Source of the DNA: Actinomadura craniellae | GTDB lineage: Bacteria > Actinomycetota > Actinomycetes > Streptosporangiales > Streptosporangiaceae | Direction: 5' to 3' | DNA length: 64,000 bases | Assembly: GCF_003289645.1 (NCBI RefSeq) | Contig: NZ_QLYX01000015.1 | Span: forward strand, 62,001 to 126,000 | Part shown: positions 8,382 to 19,926 of the stretch, piece after piece | Layout: each line of letters begins with the position of its first letter | Position numbering within the stretch: position 1 is the first letter of the stretch | Notes under the pieces: generated by a model | Seen by the model: only the letters and a program-made list of their open reading frames with translations | Told to the model about the DNA's origin: nothing | The model's database searches: none | Position numbers and translations under genes: made by a program

Positions 8382-9572
8382 ATGCCCCAACGTCCCGGCA
8401 CCCCCCGGCTGCTGCGCGAGCTGAACGACCGGGCCGCGCTGGAGCTGCTGCTCGGGCAGGGGCCGCTGACACGCGCCCAGATCGGCGAGCGCACCGGGCT
8501 GTCCAAGGTCACCGCATCCCAACTGCTGGCCAGGCTGGAGGAACGCGGGCTCGTGGAGGTGGTGGGGGAACAGGCCGGGGGGCGCGGGCCCAACGCCGCG
8601 CTGTACGCCGTAGTGCCCTCCAGCGCGTACGTCGCCGGGCTGGAGGTCGGCCCACACGGCGTGATCGCCGGCATCGCCGACATCACCGGCGCGACCATGG
8701 CCCAGGTCACGGTGGATCCCAACGGAGCCGACGACCCCGTCCACGTGGTGCGCAGCGCCGTGGCGAAGGCCTGCCGCTCGGCCAAGGTCGCGCTGCGCCG
8801 GCTGAACGCCTTCGTGATCGGCGCTCCAGGGGTCGTCGACCCCCGCACCGGCGACGTCCGATTTTCCTTCGACCTGCCGGCCTGGCACGAGGGCGTCCTG
8901 GCCGGGCTGACCCGGGACCTGCGCCGGCCGGTCGTGCTGGAGAACGACGTCAACCTGGCCGCGCTGGCCGAACGGGCCTACGGGGCCGCGCGGACGGCGG
9001 AGGACTTCGCGCTGATCTGGCTGGACCGGGGCATCGGTCTGTCGATCATGCTCGGTGGGCGGCTGCACCGGGGGCTGTCCGGCGGTGCCGGTGAGATCGG
9101 CTACCTCCCGGTGCCCGGTGTGCCGCTGCCGGACGCCGTCACCGAGTCGGTGTCCTGGGGGAAGCCCACGCTGGCCGGCGGGTTCGGGTCGTTGATCGGC
9201 GCGGACGCCGTCCGGGAACTGGCCCGGGCGCACGGCTTCACCGAGCCCACCGCCGTCGAGTGCGTCCGGGCGGCGGCCGCCGACGAGACCCGCGGGGGCG
9301 CCTTCCTCGACGAGCTGGCCACCCGGATCTCCTACGGGGTCGCCTCGGTCAACATCGTGCTCGACCCCGGGCTCATCGTGGTCGCCGGGCAGTTCGGCCG
9401 GGCGGGCGGCGACCCGCTGGCCGAGCGGATCGAGCGGGCGGTCGGCCGTATCTGCCCGACCCGCCCCCAGGTGGCGATCAGCACCGTCGACGGCAACCCC
9501 GTCCTGCGCGGCGCCCTCCACGCGGCCCTCGAACGCGCGCGCGAGGAAGTCTTCTCCGGGACCACCGCCTGA
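8382..9572 (+). CDS. ROK-family transcriptional repressor of the sugar operon
   Basis: This 396-residue protein has an N-terminal winged helix-turn-helix (about residues 14-62, LTRAQIGERTGLSKVTASQL) and a C-terminal ROK sugar-kinase-like fold. Two hallmarks of catalytic ROK proteins are degraded: the phosphate loop reads GLEVGPHG instead of DIGGT, and the zinc motif CxCGxxGC is absent after GGAGEIGY. It is therefore likely a pure sugar-sensing repressor. It is transcribed away from the importer operon, and the shared gap holds a ROK-like operator, the usual layout for local control. Confidence 0.92.
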   Translation: MPQRPGTPRLLRELNDRAALELLLGQGPLTRAQIGERTGLSKVTASQLLARLEERGLVEVVGEQAGGRGPNAALYAVVPSSAYVAGLEVGPHGVIAGIADITGATMAQVTVDPNGADDPVHVVRSAVAKACRSAKVALRRLNAFVIGAPGVVDPRTGDVRFSFDLPAWHEGVLAGLTRDLRRPVVLENDVNLAALAERAYGAARTAEDFALIWLDRGIGLSIMLGGRLHRGLSGGAGEIGYLPVPGVPLPDAVTESVSWGKPTLAGGFGSLIGADAVRELARAHGFTEPTAVECVRAAAADETRGGAFLDELATRISYGVASVNIVLDPGLIVVAGQFGRAGGDPLAERIERAVGRICPTRPQVAISTVDGNPVLRGALHAALERAREEVFSGTTA

Positions 9573-9739
9573 GCCGTGGGAGCGAGCGGGTCGGTCTGTG
9601 TGGTGAGTGAGTGAGGTGAGGGCGGGGGTGGTGCTGTCTGAGCCGTGGGAGCGAGCGGGTCGGTCTGCATCGTGAGTGAGAGGAGGTCGGGGGCGGCGCT
9701 GTCTGAGCCGAGGGGCGAGCGGATCGCTCCGCTCGCCCC
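9571..9739. repeat. Intergenic imperfect tandem repeat ending in a hairpin
   Basis: A 28-base unit beginning GAGCCGTGGGAGCGAGCGGG occurs at 9571-9598 and identically at 9640-9667; a diverged third copy starts at 9705. Periods are 69 and 65 bases and the intervening bases are also similar (GTGAGTGAG). The third copy contains a perfect 12-base-pair stem (9712-9723 with 9728-9739) that could end ROK gene transcription. Unit one overlaps the ROK stop codon. No coding function is visible. Confidence 0.75.
9712..9739. terminator. Hairpin terminator after the ROK gene
   Basis: GGGGCGAGCGGA pairs perfectly with TCCGCTCGCCCC around the loop TCGC. It lies 140 bases beyond the ROK stop and 28 bases beyond the end of a small minus-strand gene, so it may serve both. 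Confidence 0.6.
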
Positions 9740-9766
9740 GTGTGCAGTGGCAGGTGTGCCCGGTCG

Positions 9767-9916
9767 TCAGGCGGCGGGCACCCGGACGGCGCCGGCGGGT
9801 TCCGGCCGGGCGGGTTCCTCCTGCCGGGGTTCCCAGAGGGTGCGCTCGAGCACCGTACGGGTGATCACCAATCTCTTGCGTCGCCGGGCCACGGCCCACC
9901 GTGCCGTAGGTGTCAT
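9767..9916 (-). CDS. Small basic protein of unknown function (49 residues)
   Basis: An open frame of 50 codons encodes a protein that begins MTPTARWAVARRRKRLVIT, continues with an amphipathic stretch TRTVLERTLWEPRQEE and ends in an Ala/Pro-rich tail. GGGGAG lies 7 bases before the ATG, a good ribosome site. The start overlaps, as ATGA, the stop of a 21-codon leader frame that begins at 9978 and reads MKICGENLVRGPGHRGTGSGT, which suggests coupled translation. The pair lies downstream of lhr on the same strand. I do not recognise the family; the basic start and tryptophans make a nucleic-acid or membrane role possible, but none is claimed. Confidence 0.5.
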   Translation of the reverse strand: MTPTARWAVARRRKRLVITRTVLERTLWEPRQEEPARPEPAGAVRVPAA

Positions 9917-10026
9917 GTTCCACTCCCCGTTCCGCGGTGACCTGGCCCCCTGACCAGGTTCTCCCCGCAGATCTTCATCGTTTCAGCTCGGCCGTGCCGG
10001 TGCCTCCACCGCAGGGAGGAGACCGC

Positions 10027-10041
10027 GCTCCCCCTGGGAGC
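10027..10041 (-). terminator. Hairpin after lhr
   Basis: GCTCCC and GGGAGC form a 6-base-pair stem with a CCT loop, 10 bases after the lhr stop; GACC (10021-10024) and GGTC (10049-10052) may extend it. It would separate lhr from the small downstream gene. Confidence 0.4.
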
Positions 10042-10050
10042 GGGGCCCGG

Positions 10051-14619
<4,569 letters not shown>

Positions 14620-14625
14620 CCGTCC

Positions 14626-14647
14626 ATCCTGCCTCGTGCCACCGACA
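14626..14647 (-). promoter_or_regulatory. RecA-NDp-like (PafBC-type) DNA-damage promoter of lhr
   Basis: Read on the minus strand the sequence is TGTCGGTG, 8 bases, CAGGAT. The mycobacterial LexA-independent damage promoter is TTGTCRGTG-N8-TAGGGT. The -35 half is identical over 8 bases to the site upstream of recA in this window, the spacing is the same and the -10 differs mainly at its first base. The site lies immediately before the lhr start, so a very short leader is expected. Confidence 0.6.
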
Positions 14648-14674
14648 GAACGCGCCGGGCGCTACGGTGGTGGG

Positions 14675-14869
14675 GTGCGGCTCACGGTGTTCTGGGATCG
14701 GATGAACCAGCAGTTCGGCGAGACCTACGCGCCCAGCGTGGCCAAAGACCACGTCCTCGCCGAACTGGGCGGCCGCACCGTCGAGCAGGCGCTGGCCGAC
14801 GGTGAGTCGGCCAAGGACGTGTGGCGGGCCGTCTGCACCACCTTCGACGTCCCCGAACGGCTGCGCTAG
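14675..14869 (+). CDS. DUF3046 family protein
   Basis: This 64-residue protein starts MRLTVFWDRMNQQFGETYA from GTG at 14675 and matches DUF3046, a small actinobacterial family of unknown function nearly always encoded close to recA. It has a conserved acidic central helix and ends TTFDVPERLR. No Shine-Dalgarno sequence is visible; TACGGT lies about 10 bases upstream, so a leaderless or near-leaderless transcript is likely. It diverges from lhr with only 55 bases between starts, so the two promoters overlap. Confidence 0.88.
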   Translation: MRLTVFWDRMNQQFGETYAPSVAKDHVLAELGGRTVEQALADGESAKDVWRAVCTTFDVPERLR

Positions 14870-14873
14870 CCGC

Positions 14874-15737
14874 TCACTCGGGCACCGGCAGCTGCGCGTA
14901 CAGGTCCATCGGGTCGACGGTGCTCGGCAGGTCGCTGACCTGACCGTCGCCGACCTCCACCACCCGCCACTGGCCGTCCGTCCGGCGGGCCAGGTCGGTG
15001 GTGATGAACCGGCAGCCCAGCGCCCGGACGGCCGGGCCCACCGCGTCGATCACCGGGAACGGCTCCACCTCCGGGGTGTCGGGGTGCGGGCCGATCAGCG
15101 CCGGCTCGCCGTCGATCCACCACACCCGGGCCTCGCCGCCGGCGTACGCCTCGTACTCGCGCACCACCAGCCCGCCCGCCAGGAACTCCCGCTGCAACTC
15201 GATCATCTTCTGGACGACCGCGTGCAGCCGCCCGGTGTTCCGGATGTCCGGGACGTAGCAGGCCTCGTACCACTCGTGCTTGCGCGACTTCACGTAGTCC
15301 TTGACCACCGCCGGGCCCGTCGCCAGCGGCCGGACCAGCTCGCCGAGGTCACGGGCCGCCGGGACCGTTCCGGGGCGCAGCTCGCACCAGACGCTGGGCG
15401 GGGTCAGGCCCGCGAACGTGTCGTGCCAGCCGGGGAGCTCGTGGGCGCGCTGGTAGTCCAGCGGGTGGGCGACCAGGAATGTGCCTCGCTCGCGCAGTGC
15501 CGCCGCCAGCCGGGCGTACTCGGCGCTGGTCACCATCCAGCCGCGGTACCACACCGGGCCCAGGTCCGCCGGTACCCGGCGCACCGCCGCCGCGACGTCA
15601 CCGTGTTGCAACGCGTCGTGGTCGAGCAGGACGACGTCGCCGTAGTGATCCCGGACCGCCGCGGCTTCGCGGGCGAAGTGGGGGTCGACGCGCCGCGGGT
15701 TCACCGGGTCGGCGCAGAAGAGCACGGTCAGCGTCAT
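14874..15737 (-). CDS. ATP-grasp domain protein, R2K-type (DUF4343-like)
   Basis: This 287-residue protein has a nucleotide-binding ATP-grasp fold in its second half: VVKDYVKSRKHEW (near 142-154, ATP lysine), LVVREYEAYAGGEARVWW (near 185-202, two conserved arginines) and RVVEVGDGQVSDL (near 260, metal-binding Glu/Asp). This lysine and two-arginine pattern resembles the R2K clade, whose members are predicted peptide or amine ligases, some in phage and conflict loci. The substrate is unknown. It faces recA from the opposite strand and ends 4 bases from the DUF3046 stop, so the genes converge. The ATG at 15737 has GGGAGGG upstream. Family-level call by eye. Confidence 0.75.
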   Translation of the reverse strand: MTLTVLFCADPVNPRRVDPHFAREAAAVRDHYGDVVLLDHDALQHGDVAAAVRRVPADLGPVWYRGWMVTSAEYARLAAALRERGTFLVAHPLDYQRAHELPGWHDTFAGLTPPSVWCELRPGTVPAARDLGELVRPLATGPAVVKDYVKSRKHEWYEACYVPDIRNTGRLHAVVQKMIELQREFLAGGLVVREYEAYAGGEARVWWIDGEPALIGPHPDTPEVEPFPVIDAVGPAVRALGCRFITTDLARRTDGQWRVVEVGDGQVSDLPSTVDPMDLYAQLPVPE

Positions 15738-15827
15738 GGCACGCCCTCCCTGGACGGCGCCAGCGTACGGGGCGGACCGGACCCGGCGCACGGATAATCC
15801 GGTCATTCCGGAGACTCGGGCCATGAT

Positions 15828-15841
15828 CGAACGGATGTTCG
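15828..15841. promoter_or_regulatory. LexA SOS box upstream of recA
   Basis: CGAACGGATGTTCG is a perfect CGAAC-N4-GTTCG palindrome, the actinobacterial and Gram-positive SOS box bound by LexA. It lies 155 bases before recA and is followed by TAGGGT at 15843-15848, which could be a -10 element repressed by LexA. Confidence 0.85.
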
Positions 15842-15896
15842 GTAGGGTGGAGATCGCAAGCGACGTTGTCCACAGTGACGACGGCATCTCGCACTC

Positions 15897-15918
15897 TGTC
15901 GGTGGGGCACCGTAACGT
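15897..15918 (+). promoter_or_regulatory. PafBC-type (RecA-NDp) promoter of recA
   Basis: TGTCGGTG, 8 bases, TAACGT matches the LexA-independent damage promoter TTGTCRGTG-N8-TAnnnT known from mycobacterial recA. It is downstream of the SOS box and 78 bases upstream of the recA ATG. As in mycobacteria, recA would have two damage-responsive promoters. Confidence 0.75.
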
Positions 15919-15995
15919 CGCCCCCGACAAGCCAAAGCAGTGGACCCGACAGGGCCAGACGGCCAGGCGCAGACCTGGGATAGGACAGGCATCTC

Positions 15996-17108
15996 ATGGC
16001 AGCAAACGACCGGGAGAAGGCCCTCGAGACCGCGCTCGCCCAGATCGAGCGTCAGTTCGGCAAGGGCTCCGTCATGCGGCTCGGCGACGAGTCGCGGGCT
16101 CCCATCGAGGTCATCCCCACCGGGTCCATCGGGCTCGACATCGCGCTGGGCATCGGCGGTGTGCCGCGCGGCCGGGTCGTCGAGATCTACGGCCCCGAGG
16201 CCTCCGGTAAGACCTCGCTCGCCCTGCACATCGTCGCCAACGCGCAGAAGGCCGGCGGCATCGCCGCGTTCGTCGACGCCGAGCACGCCCTCGACCCCGA
16301 GTACGCCAAGCGGATCGGCGTCGACACCGACGCCCTGCTGGTCTCCCAGCCCGACACCGGCGAGCAGGCGTTGGAGATCACCGACATGCTGATCCGCTCC
16401 GGCGCGATCGACATCGTCGTGATCGACTCCGTTGCGGCGCTCGTCCCGCGCGCCGAGATCGAGGGCGAGATGGGCGACAGCCACGTCGGCCTCCAGGCCC
16501 GCCTGATGTCCCAGGCGCTGCGCAAGCTCACCGGCGCCATCAACCAGACCAAGACCACCGCCGTCTTCATCAACCAGCTCCGCGAGAAGGTCGGTGTGAT
16601 GTTCGGCAGTCCCGAGACGACGACCGGTGGGCGGGCGCTGAAGTTCTACGCGTCGGTGCGGCTGGACGTGCGGCGGATCGAGACGCTGAAGGACGGTACC
16701 GAGGCGGTCGGTAACCGGATGCGGGTCAAGGTCGTGAAGAACAAGGTGAGCCCGCCGTTCAAGGTCGCCGACATGGACCTGATGTACGGGCAGGGCATCT
16801 CGCGCGAGGGCGGCCTGATCGACATGGGGGTGGAGCACGGCTTCATCCGCAAGTCGGGTGCCTGGTACACCTACGAGGGCGACCAGCTCGGGCAGGGCAA
16901 GGAGAACGCCCGTAACTACCTGAAGAGCAATCCCGACACGGCCAACGAGATCGAGAAGAAGATCAAGGAGAAGCTGGGGGTGGGTCCGCGGGTCGACAAG
17001 GAGGCCGAGGCTCCTCCGGCCATGGCTCCCGCCTCGCCGCCGCCCGTCACCGCGGGGTCTTCCAATGGCCGGCGCGCTCCCCGGACTCCCAAGCCGGGTG
17101 ATTCCTGA
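15996..17108 (+). CDS. recA: RecA recombinase
   Basis: This 370-residue protein is RecA, the ATP-dependent strand-exchange protein that also triggers LexA cleavage. The Walker A loop GPEASGKTS lies near 66-74, Walker [11 protein letters not shown] near 141-150, and the L2 region around [14 protein letters not shown] near 203-216. The C-terminal tail (about 330-370) is Pro/Ala-rich and ends basic instead of acidic as in E. coli. recX follows after 223 bases. Both an SOS box and a PafBC-type promoter lie upstream. Confidence 0.98.
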   Translation: MAANDREKALETALAQIERQFGKGSVMRLGDESRAPIEVIPTGSIGLDIALGIGGVPRGRVVEIYGPEASGKTSLALHIVANAQKAGGIAAFVDAEHALDPEYAKRIGVDTDALLVSQPDTGEQALEITDMLIRSGAIDIVVIDSVAALVPRAEIEGEMGDSHVGLQARLMSQALRKLTGAINQTKTTAVFINQLREKVGVMFGSPETTTGGRALKFYASVRLDVRRIETLKDGTEAVGNRMRVKVVKNKVSPPFKVADMDLMYGQGISREGGLIDMGVEHGFIRKSGAWYTYEGDQLGQGKENARNYLKSNPDTANEIEKKIKEKLGVGPRVDKEAEAPPAMAPASPPPVTAGSSNGRRAPRTPKPGDS

Positions 17109-17331
17109 CGGTAAATATCCCGAGATGGGTGACTCCTGACGAAGAGTGGGCGATGATCTCCTCTGAGGGGTGGCGGCGTCATTCACCGCATCGGTTCGGC
17201 CGAGCGGACCTCTTCCCCGATGGCGCCGCCGCTCGGCATCCGCACGCGCTGCCCGGCTCGTACCGTGCGGTGACGGTCCGGGTGGCGCGGGGCGTGTGTG
17301 CTCCGGCCGCCGGCTCGCGGGTCGGCGGCCG

Positions 17332-17922
17332 ATGACGTCCGGCGGGCGGCTTGGGCCCGGAGGCGACCATGCGGAGGTTGACCGGGCGGAGGTTGACCGG
17401 GCGGGCCGGCCACCGGCCGATCCGGTGGCGGTGGCACGGGAGATCTGCCTTCGGTTGCTGTCCGCCTCACCGCGTACCCGGGCCCAACTGGCCGAGGCGC
17501 TGCGCCGGAAGAACGTGCCGGAGGAGGTGGCCGAGCAGGTACTCGGCCGCTTCACCGACGTCGGGCTGATCGACGACGCGGCCTTCGCCCAGGCGTGGGT
17601 GCAGTCGCGGCATGCCGGGCGCGGGCTGGCCCGGCGGGCACTGGCCGCGGAGTTGCGGCAGCGGGGTGTCGCCGATGACACCGTCAAGGAGGCGGTGGCC
17701 GAGCTGGATCCCGAGCAGGAGGAGCGAACCGCCCGCGAGCTGGTGGATCGCAGGCTCCGCGGCACCCGGGGGCTCGACCCGGTCAGGCGGACGCGACGGC
17801 TGGTCGGGATGCTCGCCCGTAAGGGGTACTCGCCGGGCCTGGCCTACCGGGTGGTCAAGGACGCCCTTGCCGCGGAGGGTGCGGTTGTGGACGATCTCCC
17901 AGAGGCTGCGCCGGACGACTGA
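17332..17922 (+). CDS. recX: RecX regulatory protein
   Basis: This 196-residue protein has the RecX three-helix repeats from about residue 35 (REICLRLLSASPRTRAQLAE, then LGRFTDVGLIDDAAFAQAW and GRGLARRALAAELRQRGV). RecX binds RecA filaments and restrains their activity. The ATG at 17332 gives a usual length; in-frame extension upstream to 17170 has low-complexity sequence and is unlikely. Codons 13-22 encode EVDRAEVDRA from a 15-base tandem duplication. It follows recA, as in most actinomycetes, and is probably read through from the recA promoters. Confidence 0.93.
   Translation: MTSGGRLGPGGDHAEVDRAEVDRAGRPPADPVAVAREICLRLLSASPRTRAQLAEALRRKNVPEEVAEQVLGRFTDVGLIDDAAFAQAWVQSRHAGRGLARRALAAELRQRGVADDTVKEAVAELDPEQEERTARELVDRRLRGTRGLDPVRRTRRLVGMLARKGYSPGLAYRVVKDALAAEGAVVDDLPEAAPDD
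17369..17402 (+). repeat. 15-base tandem duplication in the start of recX
   Basis: Two adjacent copies of GCGGAGGTTGACCGG fall in frame and encode a doubled AEVDR in the variable N-terminal arm of RecX. This looks like replication slippage with no effect on the conserved domains. Confidence 0.8.
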
Positions 17923-18330
17923 TCGGGCCGGTGCGAGGTGCTTTCCGGCTGGTCGGCCGGCCCTGGCCCTCGGTGCGGCCGGGGTTGGGTGGGCGGTGAG
18001 GAAGTCCTGACGCCGTCGTACGGTTAGTCCGGAATGCCCGGGGTTTGCTTGCTCATTACTTGTTGGACGCTTACCGTTGCGGCAGTGAGGAGTTACTCCG
18101 CGCACTGCGGATTGCCATACGACCAAGCACGGTAGCGCGTCTGAAAGGCCTGGCGAAACACACTTCGGCCACCCGCGGCCGAGCGGGCTTGACACCGGCC
18201 GGCCCCGAAGGTGAGGGGCCGGGCGATGGCGGCTGCCCGGCGCAGGCTCGCACGCCGCCGGGTGCGGATGACCCCTCGCGTTGCAGGGCTCCTTGACCGG
18301 GAGGGGCCGCGCCGAGGAAGGGTCTGCGCC
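17923..18330. other. Gap between recX and rny with a lower-GC structured segment
   Basis: This 408-base gap has no convincing gene. Positions 18001-18120 are only about 57-58 percent GC by my count, against over 70 percent around it. Within it GCAGTG (18082-18087) pairs with CACTGC (18103-18108) enclosing GGAG-TTA-CTCC, and CGAA/TTCG near 18154 forms another small stem. GGCCCC (18201-18206) and GGGGCC (18215-18220) form a further hairpin near rny. TTGACA at 18189-18194 may be a -35 element. The segment could be the rny leader or an RNA gene. Confidence 0.45.
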
Positions 18331-19911
18331 ATGGAGAGCGTTCTGCTGGGTGCCGCGCTGGTGGTGACCCTGGTCGCTCTTCTCATCGTGGTGCTGCGCC
18401 GCCCTGGTGGCCCTCCGCCCGAGCCCGCCCCCACAGAGGACGAACGTGACGCGGTGCGCCGCGAGGCCGGGGAGATCCGGGCGCGGGCCGAGTCGGACGC
18501 CGAGGAGATCGTCCGCCGGGCCGAGGAGCAGGCGCGAACCCATGCGGACGGCGCCCGGGCCGAGCAGGAGGAGGCCCGGCAGCGCCGGGACGAGATCACG
18601 ACCCTGCGCGAGGACGTGGAACGCCGCGAATCCCGGCTGGCCGAGCGCGAGGAACGACTCGACACCGAGGCGCGCCGGCTGGAGGAGCGCGCCGCCAGGA
18701 TCGAGGAGGCGGGGCGCGCCCAGGACGAGCGCCGCACCGAACTCGACCGGCTCGACGAGCAGCGGCGCGCGGTGCTGGAGCAGGTGGCGGGCATGACCGC
18801 CGACCAGGCCCGGAGCGAACTGGTCGCGGCCATCGAGAACCAGGCCAAGCGCGAGGCGGTCCTGGTCACCCGGGAGATCGAGAGCGCCGCTCGGGAGGAG
18901 GGCGAGAAGCGCGCCCGCAAGATCGTCACGCTGGCGATCCAGCGGGTGGCCAGCGAGCAGACCACCGAGTCGGTGGTCTCGGTGATGCATCTGCCGAGCG
19001 ACGAGATGAAGGGCCGCATCATCGGCCGCGAGGGCCGCAACATCCGGGCGTTCGAGACGACCACCGGGGTGAACCTGATCATTGACGACACCCCCGAGGC
19101 CGTCCTGCTGAGCTGCTTCGACCCGGTGCGCCGGGAGGTGGGGCGGCTGACGCTGGAGAAACTGGTGCTGGACGGCCGGATCCACCCGCAGCGCATCGAG
19201 GAGATCTACGAGCGCAGCAAGACCGAGGTGGAGGACCTGTGCGTGCGGGCTGGTGAGGACGCCCTCGTCGAACTGGGCGTCACCGAGATGCACCCCGAGC
19301 TGATCGGCCTGCTCGGCCGGCTGCGCTACCGCACCTCCTACGGGCAGAACGTCCTCAAGCACCTGATCGAGTCGGCGCACCTGGCCGGTGTCATGGCGGC
19401 GGAACTGCGGCTGCCCGTCCCGCTGCTGAAGCGGTGCGCCCTGCTGCACGACATCGGCAAGGCACTGACCCACGAGGTGGAGGGCAGCCACGCGCTGATC
19501 GGCGCGGAGATCGCCCGCCGCTACGGGGAGGACGAGGAGGTCGTCCACGCCATCGAGGCGCACCACAACGAGGTCGAGGTCCGGACGATCGAGGCGGTGC
19601 TGACCCAGGCCGCGGACGGGATCAGCGGCGGCCGCCCGGGCGCCCGCCGCGAGTCGCTGGAGGCGTACGTCAAGCGGCTGGAGCGGCTGGAGGAGATCGC
19701 CAAGACCAACCACGAGGGTGTGGAGAAGGTCTTTGCCATGCAGGCCGGCCGGGAGATCCGGGTGATGGTGAAGCCGGACTCGGTCGACGACATCCAGGCC
19801 CAGGTGATCGCCCGGGACATCGCCAAGCGGGTGGAGAGCGAGCTGACCTACCCGGGGCAGATCCGCGTCACGGTCGTCCGCGAGTCGCGGGCTACCGAGT
19901 TCGCCCGCTGA
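18331..19911 (+). CDS. rny: Ribonuclease Y (membrane-anchored endoribonuclease)
   Basis: This 526-residue protein has an N-terminal membrane segment (about residues 4-24, LLGAALVVTLVALLIVVL), a long coiled coil rich in Glu and Arg (about 38-200), a KH RNA-binding domain with MKGRIIGREGRNIRAFE (near 223-239) and an HD phosphodiesterase domain with LLHDIGKALTHE and later HHNEVE. RNase Y starts decay of many mRNAs from the inner face of the membrane. The ATG at 18331 has GAGGAAGG 8 bases upstream; longer frames lack a ribosome site. It is the usual neighbour of recX in actinomycetes. Confidence 0.96.
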   Translation: MESVLLGAALVVTLVALLIVVLRRPGGPPPEPAPTEDERDAVRREAGEIRARAESDAEEIVRRAEEQARTHADGARAEQEEARQRRDEITTLREDVERRESRLAEREERLDTEARRLEERAARIEEAGRAQDERRTELDRLDEQRRAVLEQVAGMTADQARSELVAAIENQAKREAVLVTREIESAAREEGEKRARKIVTLAIQRVASEQTTESVVSVMHLPSDEMKGRIIGREGRNIRAFETTTGVNLIIDDTPEAVLLSCFDPVRREVGRLTLEKLVLDGRIHPQRIEEIYERSKTEVEDLCVRAGEDALVELGVTEMHPELIGLLGRLRYRTSYGQNVLKHLIESAHLAGVMAAELRLPVPLLKRCALLHDIGKALTHEVEGSHALIGAEIARRYGEDEEVVHAIEAHHNEVEVRTIEAVLTQAADGISGGRPGARRESLEAYVKRLERLEEIAKTNHEGVEKVFAMQAGREIRVMVKPDSVDDIQAQVIARDIAKRVESELTYPGQIRVTVVRESRATEFAR

Positions 19912-19926
19912 CCCCCGACGGCACGG

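Noticed and set aside
9332-9670. A minus-strand frame with repeated QTDPLAPTAQ
   Set aside because: The peptide repeat only reflects the DNA tandem repeat and the frame lies antisense to the ROK gene.
14874-17765. A single 963-codon minus-strand frame covering the ATP-grasp gene, recA and recX
   Set aside because: Only the last 287 codons are a protein; the rest is antisense of recA and recX.
18045-18296. An 83-codon frame in the recX-rny gap
   Set aside because: Codon use is unlike the genome, the tail runs into low-complexity sequence and there is no ribosome site; I prefer a structured RNA or leader.
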